Below are positions 22,558-32,871 of a stretch of 64,000 bases of DNA, piece after piece. The DNA is taken from NCBI RefSeq assembly GCF_021462225.1, contig NC_061812.1, positions 46,667,363 to 46,731,362 of the forward strand. The letters are read 5' to 3'. Both the position numbers and the translations under genes were made by a program. The DNA is from Girardinichthys multiradiatus (taxonomy: Eukaryota; Chordata; Actinopteri; Cyprinodontiformes; Goodeidae). How positions within the stretch are numbered: position 1 is the first letter of the stretch; each line of letters begins with the position of its first letter. The notes under the pieces are model-generated. The model was not told the DNA's origin. It saw nothing but the letters and a program-made list of their open reading frames with translations, and searched no databases.

Positions 22558-22914
22558 TCACTGTCTGCCTTGCTGTGGTTGCAGAGAGGTGTTGGTTTTG
22601 TAGAGGCAATGTTCCGCTGATGAGTTATTGATACGGAAAAGCCAAATCTGTGAATATCTTTCTAACTTTACCGAAGTAAGTTGGCGACCAACTTCCTCCA
22701 GACTGTCCAATATAGTGGAGTCAACCTACACATCCATCTCAGCTTGGAGCTGATTGAAATCCTCCATGACCCATGCAAAACGAAAATGGAGGTAGTCATT
22801 TTGGTCAATATCATTTGTCAATGACCTTAAATCATTGGCAATGGCTGTAAAAGAACCCTCCGTCGTGCCTACCAAAAGAACTTCGGTACCGGAGTCTAGG
22901 CAGTAGCAGCACGA
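22558..22914 (-). pseudogene. Decayed reading frame, unrecognised
   Basis: On the minus strand a frame of about 119 codons runs from 22914 to a terminal TGA at 22558-22560 and is broken only by one TAG near 22728. The composition is protein-like: mixed acidic and hydrophobic residues, with stretches such as AIANDLRSLTNDIDQND, FRFAWVMEDFNQLQAEMD and SLEEVGRQL. Low-complexity and AT bias are absent, unlike the flanks. The pattern suggests a helical protein. I do not recognise it. It may be a piece of a transposon protein or a retrocopy of a host gene. Both ends leave the frame without splice or start signals. Confidence 0.4.
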
Positions 22915-22984
22915 TCATACACACAATTCTAACCAATGGTGCTGAAGACAAATGTTATAACCACCCACCTCATTAACATACGGA

Positions 22985-23258
22985 GACAGAAAAGCAGAAA
23001 TAAATAAATGTGGAAATGTAGAAATACAGAAATAAATGTAGGAAGGAATAAATAAAAGTAGAACTAAATGAATGTATGAATAAATAAATGTTTAAAGGAA
23101 AAAATGTATTAATAAATGGATGAATAAATACCTAAATGTATAAATGCACAAAAAGGAGAAAATAAATGAATAAATAGATAAATAAATACATTTATATGTG
23201 TATTTATTTATTTATATGTGTATTTATTTATTTACATATTTATTTTTCATTTTGTCAT
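22985..23258. repeat. AT-rich palindromic repeat (AAATAAATG / CATTTATTT)
   Basis: The left arm is a run of AATAAATG-like units on the + strand. The right arm, from 23188, is dominated by TATTTATTTAT. The centre near 23195-23220 can fold back. The layout resembles the palindromic ends of fish miniature DNA transposons. Confidence 0.45.
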
Positions 23259-23520
23259 TTTTGGTCCGTCATACACATAAGTACATTGGAAAACATTTGT
23301 TTTTTCACGCTTTTTTTGTTTTTTCCGTTATGCTTTGATAACTCTGCTTCATCTTTCTCCTGTCTGATTCTTCTTCTCGCTCAAACACACTGCACATACT
23401 GGATCTTTTCAGGGATGAAAACTGTCCATTTTTATTTGTGGAAAGGGGGGAGCAGAGGTCAATCATGCATTTTGTTGCATTTTTTTTTTAACTGTATAAC
23501 TAACTAACTGTTTAACTATT

Positions 23521-23770
23521 TTATTTCAAACATACATTAATAAGGTAGGGGTAATGTTGGGGTGGACCACCAGCGGGGCACTGGTTGCCTATAGAAGAAG
23601 TGCGCAGACTTTGGGCCTTATCAGTGTTTTCTAGCTGTAGTAATGGAAACCGTGTGCTGACTATTGATTGCTCCTCATTTGGTCCAAATACAATTACCTC
23701 AGTTTTGTTTTTAGTGAAGTGTAATGGCAGGAAAGTCATACTGTTGTTAGCATTTTCTAAGAGCAATAAA
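23521..23770 (-). pseudogene. LINE reverse transcriptase fragment (L2-like)
   Basis: The minus frame contains LHFTKNKTEVIVFGPNE, the 'LN..KTE(V/I)(I/L)(L/V)FG' block that follows the YADD active site in L2-clade fish LINEs. Sequence beyond it drifts out of similarity. It stops about 10 bp before the Tc1 element at 23778. Confidence 0.6.
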
Positions 23771-23777
23771 ACAAATA

Positions 23778-25387
23778 CAGGTCCTTCTCAAAATATTAGC
23801 ATATTGTGATAAAGTTCATTATTTTCCATAATGTCATGATGAAAATTTAACATTCATATATTTTAGATTCATTGCACACTAACTGAAATATTTCAGGTCT
23901 TTTATTGTCTTAATACGGATGATTTTGGCATACAGCTCATGAAAACCCAACATTCCTATCTCACAAAATTAGCATATTTCATCCGACCAATAAAAAAAAA
24001 GTGTTTTTAATACAAAAAACGTCAACTTTCAAATAATCATGTACAGTTATGCAATCAATACTTGGTCGGGAATCCTTTTGCAGAAATGACTGCTTCAATG
24101 CGGCGTGACATGGAGGCAATCAGCCTGTGGCACTGCTGAGGTCTTATGGAGGCCCAGGATGCTTCGATAGCGGCCTTTAGCTCATCCAGAGTATTGGGTC
24201 TTTAGTCTCTCAACGTTCTCTTCACAATATCCCACAGATTCTCTATGGGGTTCAGGTCAGGAGAGTTGGCAGGCCAATTGAGCACAGTGATACCATGGTC
24301 AGTAAACCATTTACCAGTGGTTTTGGCACTGTGAGCAGGTGCCAGGTCGTGCTGAAAAATGAAATCTTCATCTCCATAAAGCTTTTCAGCAGATGGAAGT
24401 ATGAAGTGCTCCAAAATCTCCTGATAGCTAGCTGCATTGACCCTGCCCTTGATAAAACACAGTGGACCAACACCAGCAGCTGACACGGCACCCCAGACCA
24501 TCACTGACTGTGGGTACTTGACACTGGACTTCTGGCATTTTGGCATTTCCTTCTCCCCAGTCTTCCTCCAGACTCTGGCACCTTGATTTCCGAATGACAT
24601 GCAGAATTTGTTTTCATCCGAAAAAAGTACTTTGGACCACTGAGCAACAGTCCAGTGCTGCTTCTCTGTAGCCCAGGTCAGGCGCTTCTGCCGCTGTTTC
24701 TGGTTCAAAAGTGGCTTGACCTGGGGAATGCAGCACCTGTAGCCCATTTCCTGCACACGCCTGTGCACGGTGGCTCTGGATGTTTACACTCCAGACTCAG
24801 TCCACTGCTTCCGCAGGTCCCCCAAGGTCTGGAATCAGCCCTTCTCCACAATCTTCCTCAGGGTCCGGTCACCTCTTCTCTTTGTGCAGCGTTTTCTGCC
24901 ACACTTTTTCCTTCCCACAGACTTCCCACTGAGGTGCCTTGATACAGCACTCTGGGAACAGCCTATTCGTTCAGAAATTTCTTTCTGTGTCTTACCCTCT
25001 TGCTTGAGGGTGTCAATAGTGGCCTTCTGGACAGCAATCAGGTCGGGAGTCTTACCCATGATTGGGGTTTTGAGTGATGAACCAGGCTGGGAGTTTTAAA
25101 GGCCTCAGGAATCTTTTACAGGTGTTTAGAGTTAACTCGTTGATTCAGATGATTAGGTTCATAGCTTGTGTAGAGACCCTTTTAATGATATGCTAATTTT
25201 GTGAGATAGGAATTTTGGGTTTTCATGAGCTGTATGCCACAATCATCCGTATTAAGACAATAAAAGACCTGAAATATTTCAGTTAGTGTGCAATGAATCT
25301 AAAATATATGAATGTTAAATTTTCATCATGACATTATGGAAAATAATGAACTTTATCACAATATGCTAATATTTTGAGAAGGACCTG
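23778..25387 (-). mobile_element. Tc1/mariner element, full length (1610 bp)
   Basis: Bounded by matching ends CAGGTCCTTCTCAAAATATT and their reverse complement, with TA on both sides (23776-23777 and 25388-25389), the Tc1 target duplication. The terminal inverted repeats are about 200 bp each (23778-23977 and 25190-25387). The transposase gene between them is on the minus strand. Confidence 0.92.
24055..25059 (-). pseudogene. Tc1-type transposase (DD34E), three stops
   Basis: The cut-and-paste transposase has 335 codons from ATG 25059 to TGA 24055 in one frame, with in-frame stops at about 24837 (TGA), 24774 (TAA) and 24204 (TAA). The N-terminal paired-like helix-turn-helix (residues ~10-50) includes KEISERIGCSQSAVSRHLSG, followed by a basic GRKKCGRKR linker. 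All catalytic residues persist: first Asp in VLFSDENKF, second in FQHDLAPAH, and Glu in SPDLNPIENLW, with 34 residues between the second Asp and the Glu. There are no frameshifts, so decay is by point mutation only. Confidence 0.9.
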
Positions 25388-25389
25388 TA

Positions 25390-26005
25390 GTAGTAGTAAT
25401 GTCTGTCTTCTTTCCTCTCCTCCTTTTTCTAACACTCTTTCCCTGCTCTAAGCTTCTTTCTATCAGTCTATTTTCCCCCTCTCTCTCAAACTCACTCCAA
25501 TTTTCCTTTGTTTTTTTTTCACTCTTTTTTTTTTACATCTTTTGTCAATAATGCAGTCATATTCAAAGTAATCCCAAATTGGACTCTGGTGCTTTATCCT
25601 AAGTTTTGCTGACACGACGCTAGGTGTGGACGCACTGCACAGATTACTTGACTGACGTACCTGCCATCTGCTGGCGGCATAGCAAGAGAAAAAAACAACA
25701 ATCGGAAACTAAACTTACTAATGCATGAGACACACAAAAAAAGAGTAAGCACATTATCTTTGTAAATTCAGTTAACTTTAGTTAGTTTTGTGAACACTCA
25801 TTATAGTTTCAGTTTGTTTTCCTTTTTTTGCAAAGTCTCATTTTTATTTTTATTTTAGTGAAGGAAAATGTTTTTTTACTGCTAATTTTTGTTATTTCAT
25901 TTTTGTTAACAATAATAATCTTGCATATAACAGATATGATATAATATAATATAATATATATAACAGTATAATATAACTGAACGAAATTATTGAAAAAGTT
26001 TTCTT
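25390..26005. other. No gene recognised
   Basis: AT-rich with pyrimidine tracts (25430-25550) and a TATAA-rich run at 25930-25970. No feature supported. Confidence 0.5.
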
Positions 26006-26009
26006 TGGA

Positions 26010-26249
26010 TTATAGATTTACTATAGCTTCGGCAGGGCCCTTTGCCTGGACAGCCAGGTATTCAAAAGAGTCAAACATCTTTTTACACTTTTCTGAATCA
26101 TGAAACAAGGTGGTAAAACATGTTTTTGTTAAAAACATAACATTAAGATTAAACACAGTTATGAAGTTATTGATTAAAAATAATTTTCCTGACAAAGATC
26201 TGATGTTTAAAAGAGCCAGTTTAAGTGACTTAGGGGTTGCCCTTGCCAA
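26010..26249 (-). pseudogene. LINE endonuclease N-terminus fragment (L2-like)
   Basis: A minus frame of 79 codons holds LALLNIRSLSGKLFLINNFI, the start of the apurinic-like endonuclease domain of L2-clade LINEs ('LLN(V/I)RSL..K...(I)ND(F)'). The Asn after LL is the first metal-site residue of the fold. It ends after about 60 matching residues. No other part of this LINE copy is adjacent. Confidence 0.65.
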
Positions 26250-26469
26250 GGGATAGATTTTAAGTTTAATTTCTGTTTCTTATCTTTTTATCTTTCTTTT
26301 TTCCGTTACATATTAGCACAGATATATTACAGTATTCTCCCATTGGGGACCTGAGCTTTTCATGAAAACAATCACTTCTGGTCTTCAAACTGAGCAGCAC
26401 AATGGGGATCAAATTGGATTTTATATGACCTGAAAATGGCACAGTTGATGGTGCCAAATGGGCTCGTCC

Positions 26470-27160
26470 AACTATTTAAAATACAGCTGATGTGCTGAGA
26501 TATTCACACAGAACCATCTCTCTGGTTTACGGAGAATGCTCAAAATACGAGAAAATATCAAGTGGTGGTTGTGTGCACGAAAGTGTCTTCCTGATGTCAG
26601 AGTAGAAAGGGCAGAATCATTTGAGATTGTAGAAAGGCAACAGTAGGTCAAATAACCACTTGTTACACACCCATTACAGTCCACCTCTAAATGCACATGT
26701 CAAACCTTGAAGTAAATGGGCTCCAGCAGTGGAAGAGCAGATCCTCCTGCCAGGTCAGTAAATAACACTAAGGCTACAATTCACACAGGGTTAACATCAT
26801 TGGACAATAACGGATTGGAAACATGCTGCCTGATCCGATGATTCTTGATTTTAGCTCCAACTGGTAGGGTCATATTTTGCTGTAAAAACATGAACATATC
26901 CCTTATAATAATGGGTTTGGCTGCTGGTGGTGTATTGGTATGGGAGATATTTTATTTGCACAGCATGGACCCTTTTGTACCTACTGGGCATGATTAAAAT
27001 GCCAAAGCATACTTATGTATTGTTCCTAAGTATGTCCATCCCTTTATGGTCACATTGCAGCCATCTTCCAGCAGGATAATGCACCATGTCAAATCACCTC
27101 ATCCTGGTTTCTTGAAGATGACACTGCACTCCATTGCCCCTAGTGCATTTCATAATAAGT
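26470..27160 (+). pseudogene. Tc1/mariner relic, heavily decayed
   Basis: The stretch tracks a common fish Tc1-type element. It starts with ACCATCTCTCTGGTTTACGG, then a GGCAACAGTAGGTCAAATAA segment, a GGTGGTGTATTGGTATGGG block (the 'GGVMVWG' region) and TTCCAGCAGGATAATGCACC, which encodes FQQDNAPC around the second catalytic Asp. No frame stays open, and the third catalytic region and both inverted repeats are missing. It ends about 100 bp before the LDL-A exon. Confidence 0.7.
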
Positions 27161-27266
27161 CAGCAAAAATACTGAATTGTGACTTGCTAAACACTTTATA
27201 TCATTAACAAATTTAATGGTAACTGTTTCACTTTGGATGCTTACTTCTTGTCACTTATTTTTTCAG

Positions 27267-27416
27267 GCTTCAACCAATCAGAGTGTAGAAGTGAGCCCTA
27301 CTTCATTTGTAGAAATGGGAAGTGTATTCCTGTCAGTCTCATGTGTAATGACAAAGGTATTGACAACTGTGGAGATGGAAGTGACTTGGAGGAAAATCTA
27401 ACAACAGGCTGCAAAG
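27267..27416 (+). CDS. ldlrad2: LDL-receptor class A exon, probable ldlrad2
   Basis: A 150-bp exon lies between a TTATTTTTTCAG acceptor and an AAAG|GTCAGT donor, phase 1 at both ends, the usual arrangement for LDL-A modules. It encodes one module with all six cysteines: SECRSEPYFICRNGKCIP, then SLMCNDKGIDNCGDGSD and a final Cys in TGCKG. The acidic DNCGDGSD block is the calcium cage. The spacing YF.C.NG.CIP.SL.C...G.DNCGDGSD, then Cys-X-Gly, matches what I recall of vertebrate LDLRAD2, a CUB plus LDL-A single-pass membrane protein of unknown ligand. The CUB exons are not visible upstream in this window. The domain is certain; the gene name is inference from memory. Confidence 0.72.
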
Positions 27417-27483
27417 GTCAGTATCTGCAAAATCCCCGAGATTTTCTTCCCTTTTATTAACTGCAGGAATTATGCTTCCTGAA

Positions 27484-27562
27484 ACACACACACACACACA
27501 CAAACACACACATATATACACACATATTAATATTTATGTATATGTATGTATATGTATATGTA
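27484..27562 (+). repeat. CA/TATG microsatellite
   Basis: (CA)n from 27484 grades into (TATGTA)n, which merges with the 3' tail of the minus-strand RTE element. Confidence 0.8.
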
Positions 27563-28560
27563 GCGATATGTAGCCAGCTCATGCGGGGGAATTCCAAGGC
27601 ATTCCCAGGCCAGCCGAGAAACATAGTCCCTCCAGCGTGTCCTGGGTCTTCCTCTGGGCCTCCTCCCGGTGGGGCGTACCCAGAACACCTCACCAGGGAG
27701 GCGTCCAGGAGGCATCCTAACCAAATGGCCGAGCCACCTCAACTGGCACCTCTCAACGTGGAGAAGCAGCGGCTCTATTCTGAGTCCCTCCAGGACGACA
27801 GCAGCACCAATCCATCTATTGATCTCCCGCTCTATTTTTCCCTCATTCGTGAACAAGACCCCAAGATACTTGAACTACTCCACTTGAGGCAGGACCTCCC
27901 CCACGACTTGGAGAAGGCACTCTACCATTTTCCAGCTCAAGACTATGGCCTCGGACTTGGAGGCACTGATTCTCATCCCGGCCGCTTCATACTCGGCTGC
28001 GAACTGCTCCAGTGAGAGCTGTAGATCACGAGCTGATAAAGCTAATAGGACCACATCATCTACAAAAAGCAGAGATGCAATCCTAAGGCCACTAAAACGA
28101 ATCCCCTCAAAACCTTGGCTGCATATAAAATTTTTGTCCATTAAGGTTATGAGCAGAATCAGTGACAAAGGGCAACCTTGACAGAGTCTAACCCTCACCA
28201 GAAACGAGTGTGACTTACTACCGGCAATGCGGACCAAGATCAGACACAGGTCATACAGGGACCTAACAGCCGGTATCAAAGGGCCTGGTACCCCATACTC
28301 CTGGAGTATCCTCCACAGGATTCCTCGAGGGACACGGACGAACGCCTTCTCCAAGTCCACAACGCACATGTAGACTGGTTGGGCGAACTCCCATGAACCT
28401 TCCAGGACCCTGCTGAGGGTGTAGAGCTGGTCCAGTGTTCCACGGCCAGGATGAAAAACACTGTGCAGAACCCCCGAATCGACCTTGCCAGGGAGGCTTA
28501 AGAGTGTGACTCCCCTATAGTTGGAACAACACTCTATGGGGTAAACTGTGTAGTGATGTG
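27545..28560 (-). pseudogene. RTE/Rex3-like LINE: reverse transcriptase and C-terminus, internally deleted
   Basis: Target-primed retrotransposon coding remnant on the minus strand. The frame at 27875-28369 has the RT block VDLEKAFVRVPRG (motif A with Asp), QGCPLS (motif B) and FVDDVVLLA (motif C, YADD equivalent with Phe-Val). 27545-27856 has the C-terminal LRWLGHLVRMPPGRLPGEVF and RPRGRPRTRWRDYVSRLAWE blocks seen in many fish copies. Between them ~85 residues are lost: the frame jumps from 'IEREINRWIGAA' to 'EGLRIEPLLL'. A frameshift separates the two parts, and 28370-28560 continues RT N-terminal sequence in other frames. Rex3 naming is inference from these blocks. Confidence 0.8.
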
Positions 28561-28674
28561 CACTTTCCCTGACTGGACTTGTTTCCCCCTTCTTTTGAAC
28601 ATGTTGGGTTGGAATAAAATAGCTTTGGACAGGTTGTCAAAATTTATAAAATTGATGTTGAGAGACAGTGTGGC

Positions 28675-28815
28675 AGTTAGTCGCTCACACTGAGCCTGGT
28701 CCTGCTGGAGTTTTCTTCCTGTTAAAAGGGAGTTTTCCTTTCCACTGTCACTACATGCGTGCTCAGTATGAGGGATTGCTGCAAAGTCAATGCAAGAGAC
28801 TGTCCACTGAATAGG
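28675..28815 (+). repeat. L2-like LINE 3' UTR fragment
   Basis: Carries CACACTGAGCCTGGTCCTGC, CCTGTTAAAAGGGAGTTTTC and CTCAGTATGAGGGATTGCTG, shared with 39295-39420 and 56185-56310 on the + strand and 49615-49720 on the minus strand. Confidence 0.7.
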
Positions 28816-28848
28816 GGGGGAACATATATCTATATCTATCTATATATA

Positions 28849-30472
28849 CAGTGCCTTTCAAAAGTACTCGGCCCCCTTGAACTGGTCAACCTCTTGCCAC
28901 ATTTTAGGCTTCAAACATAAAGATATGAAATTCTAATTTTTTGTGAAGAATCAACAAGTGGGACACAATTGTGAAGTGGAATGAAATGTATTGGATGTGT
29001 CAAACCTTTTTAATAAATAAAAAACTGAAAAGTGGGGCATTCAATATTATTTGGCCCCTTTACTTTCAGTGCAGCAAACTCACTCCAGAAGTTCAGTGAG
29101 GATCTCTGAATAATCCAATGTTGTCCCAAATGACTGATGATGACAAATAGAATCCACCAGTGTGTAATCAAGTCTCCATATAAATGCACCTGCTCTGTGA
29201 TAGTCTCAGGGTTCTGTTCAAAGCGCAGAGAGCATCATGAAGACCAAGGAACACACCAGGCAGGTCCGAGATACTGTTCTGCAGAAGTTTGAAGCCGTAT
29301 TTGGATACAAAAAGATTTCCCAAGCTTTAAACATCCCAAGGAGCACTGTGCAAGCAATTATATTGAAATGGAAGGAGTATCAGACCATTGCAAATCTACC
29401 AAGACCCGGCCGTCCCTCTAAACATTCATCTTGAACAAGGAGAAAACTGATCAGAGATGCAGCCAAGAGGCCCATGATCACTCTGGATGAACTGCAGAGA
29501 TATATAGCTGAGGTGGGAGAGTCTGTCCATAGGACAACAATCAGTCGTACACTGCACAAATCTGGCCTTTATGAAAGAGTGGCAAGAAGAAAGCCATTTC
29601 TCAAAGATATCCATAAAAAGTCTTGTTTAATGTTTGCCATAAGCCACCTGGGAGACACACCAAACATGTGGAAGAAGGTGCTCTGGTCAGATGAAACCAA
29701 AATCGAACTGTTTGGCCACAATGCAAAGCTATATGTTTGGCGTAAAAGCAACACAGCTCATCACCCTGAACACACCATCCCCACTGTCAAACATGGTGGT
29801 GGCAGCATCATGGTTTGGGCCTGCTTTTCGTCAGGAGGGACAAGGAAGATGGTCAGAATTGATGGGAAGATGGATGGGGCCAAATACAGGACCATTCTGG
29901 AAGAAAATCTGTTGGAGTCTGCAAGAGACCTGAGACTGGGACGGAGATTTATCTTCCAACAAGACAATGATCCAAAACATAAAGCCAAATCTACAATGAA
30001 GTGGTTCACAAATAAACGTGTCCGGGTGTTGGAATGGCCAAGTCAATGTCCAGACCTGAATCCAATTGAGAATCTGTGGAAAGAGCTGAAGACTGCTGTT
30101 CACGAACGCTCTCCATCCAACCTCACTGAGCTCAAGCTGTTTTGCAAGGAAGTATGGGCAAGAATTGCAGTCTCTCAATGTGCAAAACTGATAGAGACAG
30201 ACCCCAAGCGACTTGCAGCTGTAATTGCAGCAAAGGGTGGCGCTACAAAGTATTAACGCAACGGGGCCGGATAATATTGCATGCCCCACTTTTCAGTTTT
30301 TTATTTGTTAAAAAAGTTTGACACGTCCAATAAATTTCATTCCACTTCACCATTGTGTCCCACTTGTTGATTCTTCATAAAAAATTTGAATGTTACATCT
30401 TTATGTTTGAAGCCTGAAATGTGGCAAGGGGTTGACCAGTTCAAGGGGGCCGAGTACTTTCGCAAGGCACTG
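28849..30472 (+). mobile_element. Tc1/mariner element, full length (1624 bp)
   Basis: Ends CAGTGCCTTTCAAAAGTACT / its complement, with TA at 28847-28848 and 30473-30474. Inverted repeats of ~215 bp (28849-29063 and 30258-30472) are ~93% alike by eye. It is embedded between TA-rich microsatellites. Confidence 0.94.
29237..30256 (+). pseudogene. Tc1-type transposase (DD34E), single nonsense codon
   Basis: 340 codons from ATG 29237 to TAA 30254-30256, all in one frame, broken only by TGA at 29432-29434. Two helix-turn-helix regions lie in residues ~1-65 and ~75-125. The GRPSKHSS segment spans the linker just before the stop. Catalytic residues are intact: Asp in [13 protein letters not shown], Asp in [13 protein letters not shown], Glu in CPDLNPIENLWKELK, with 34 residues between the last two. 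The C-terminus AAKGGATKY is the family norm. Among the full-length Tc1 copies here it has the fewest lesions; a protein starting after the stop would lack the first DNA-binding helices. Confidence 0.93.
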
Positions 30473-30474
30473 TA

Positions 30475-30500
30475 TATATATATATATATATATACACACA
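30475..30500 (+). repeat. (TA)n/(CA)n microsatellite between two transposons
   Basis: 26 bp of TA then CA repeats separate the right end of the Tc1 element from the left end of the next element. Confidence 0.85.
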
Positions 30501-31711
30501 CAGGGGTTGGACAATGAAACTGAAACACCTGTCATTTTAGTGTGGGAGGTTTCAAGGCTAAATTGGGGCAGCCTTTTGGCCAGTCTTCATTGATTGCACA
30601 TTGCACCAGTAAGAGCAGAGTGTGAAGGTTCAATTAGCAGGGTAAAAGCACAGTTTTGCTCAAAATATTGAAATGCACACAACATTATGTGTGACATACC
30701 AGAGTTCAAAAGAGGACAAATTGTTGGTGCACGTCTTGCTGGCGCATCTGTGACCAAGACAGCAAGTCTTTGTGATGTATCAAGAGCCACGGTATCCAGG
30801 GTAATGTCAGCATACCACCAAGAAGGACGAACCACATCCAACAGGATTAACTGTGGACGCAAGAGGAAGCTGTCTGAAAGGGGTGTTCAGATGCTAACCC
30901 GGATTGTATCCAAAAAACATAAAACCACGGCTGCCCAAATCACAGCAGAATTAAATGTGCACCTCAACTCTCCTGTTTCCACCAGAACTGTCTGTCGGGA
31001 GCTCCACAGGGTCAATATAAATGGCCGGGCTGCTTTAGCCAAACCTTTGGTCACTCATGCCAATGCCAAACGTCGGTTTCAATTGTGCAAGGAGCGCAAA
31101 TCTTCGGGTGTGGACAATGTGAAACATGTATTGTTCTCTGATGAGTCCACCTTTACTGTTTTCACCACATCCGGGGGAGTTACGGTGTGGAGAAGCCCCA
31201 AAGAAGCGTACCACCCACACTGTTGCATGCCCATAGTGAAGCATGGGGGTGGCTCAGTGATGGTTTGGGCTACCATATCATGGCACTCCATTGGCCCAAT
31301 ACTTGTGCTAGATGGGCGCGTCACTGCCAAGGACTACCAAACCATTCTTGAGGACCATGTGCATCTAATGGTTCAAACATTTTATCCTGAAGGCGGTGCC
31401 GTGTATCAGGATGACAATGCATCAATACACACAGCAAGACTGGTGAAAGATTGGTTTGATGAACATGAAAGTGAAGTTGAACATCTCCCATGGCCTGCAC
31501 AGTCACCAGATCTAAATATTATTGAGCCACTTTGGGGTGTTTTGGAGGAGCGAGTCAGGAAACGTTTTCCTCCACCAGTATCACGTAGTGACCTGGCCAC
31601 TATACTGCAAGAAGAATGGCTTAAAATCCCTCTGACCACTGTGCAGGACTTGTATATACTAATAAACTATTGTGGTCTAAAACCAGGTGTTTCAGTTTCA
31701 TTGTGCAACCC

Positions 31712-31714
<3 letters not shown>
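30501..31714 (+). mobile_element. DD36E (Incomer-like) Tc1/mariner element, copy 1 (1214 bp)
   Basis: Short inverted repeats of ~31 bp, CAGGGGTTGGACAATGAAAC on the left and their complement on the right with one mismatch. TA follows on the right. On the left the flanking dinucleotide is CA, perhaps a changed microsatellite base. It is shorter than the copy at 43157 because of a ~57-bp deletion near the 3' end of the gene. Confidence 0.88.
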
Positions 31715-31760
<46 letters not shown>

Positions 31761-31820
31761 GTCTGTTTGTTTTTGTTTTTCATCCACCCACAGGGCCAAA
31801 ATACAGTTTCAACACTTTAA
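30687..31820 (+). CDS. DD36E transposase, open but with lost C-terminus
   Basis: Starts at ATG 30687 (MCDIPEFKRGQIVGARL, as in copies at 43340). Helix-turn-helix regions span residues ~5-120 (GASVTKTASLCDVSRATVSR). The catalytic domain is complete: Asp in VLFSDESTFTVF, Asp in YQDDNASIHTA, Glu in SPDLNIIEPLWG, with 36 residues between the second Asp and the Glu, which fits the DD36E/Incomer family. No stop or frameshift occurs through residue ~325. Compared with 44310-44371, a ~57-bp deletion after GACTTGTATA removes the SFPRRIDA...GGPTPY end. The frame then runs through the inverted repeat and a (TA)n tract as a spurious YIYIYI tail to 31820. Activity is unknown. Confidence 0.88.
31715..31760 (+). 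repeat. (TA)n microsatellite
   Basis: About 22 TA units directly after the DD36E right end. Confidence 0.92.
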
Positions 31821-31923
31821 AATTTCCTCAACACTGTCCCTCATCCCCAGGTCAGCTTTCACCCACTGAACCCTTTCCCCATATTTCTACACCACCCTTG
31901 CCCTTTGTGAGTCTGCCAACCCA

Positions 31924-32101
31924 ACTTGGTGGGACTTGTATTCAATTCAATTAAATTCAAACATACTGAATTGAATTGAATATGAACTGTATGTGTAACA
32001 GTCAGAGGTCTGACTTGGTGGGACTTGTATTCAATTCAATTCAATTCAAACATACTGAATTGAATTGAATATGAACTGTATGTGTAACAGTCAGAGGTCC
32101 G
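31924..32101 (+). repeat. Tandem duplication of 89 bp with internal palindromes
   Basis: ACTTGGTGGGACTTGTATTC begins at 31924 and again at 32013. The two 89-bp copies are almost identical. Each contains TTCAATTCAATT and, after a ~15-bp loop, AATTGAATTGAA, able to form a hairpin. The second copy is followed by GTCCGAGACAGG, unlike the first. Confidence 0.85.
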
Positions 32102-32199
32102 AGACAGGAGTCAGTCACTGGTGAGTGATTACTGTTTGAAAAATATTCTTTATTTATGCATTTAGATAGCAGGAAAGCAACCATTTCCAATCAAGGACA

Positions 32200-32870
32200 A
32201 CTCACTGAGTAATGCTTTTGTCAAGCAAAGTTTGCCCATAAGTCCTCTTCGGCTTCATGGCTTGCTGATGACTTATCATATTCATTTTGTTATCTGCAAT
32301 GTAAATTTCAAGTGACTTGAACTTAAAATGCATAAAAGTGGCATTTTTAAGCTGTTGGGGCACTAATACTTTATAGTATATATACTGACATATAACATTT
32401 TAAAACAAATGAATAAGTGTGGTGTTTTATAATATGAGAATGAATAGAATGGGTAAAGGTAAGAGTAAAATATTCCAACAATCCGTTTAGTCTACACAAC
32501 CACCTCAAATCATTTGATCACAGACTACGACTTCCTTAAAGGAATGTTAAAATTGGGAATTTGTAGATATCTTTGTTGATGCAGATTTGTATATTTCTTT
32601 TCTGAAAAACTCAGAGACAACTACATTTCTATACTGAGAACTATTTGCATTAAGTCATATTCTGCCACAACAATGTAATCCTATTAATTTAGTAACACAA
32701 ATATTTGACATAAACTGGAAAAAGAGTAATAAATTTTTTTTTATAGTGACCAATGATGCAATTTAAGCCATTCTTGGTAATGTGCCTGAAAAGTACAGAA
32801 CACAATAGCTACAGTATACAGTCACATTCAGCTGTGTCCAAATTCAGGTGCTGCACCCTTTAAATTACCC
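32200..32870. other. No gene recognised
   Basis: AT-rich, without open frames or motifs. Confidence 0.5.
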
Positions 32871-32871
32871 G

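Noticed and set aside
29831..30289. 152-codon minus-strand frame
   Set aside because: Shadow of the Tc1 transposase on the opposite strand; similar shadows occur at 31035, 43655 and 57203.
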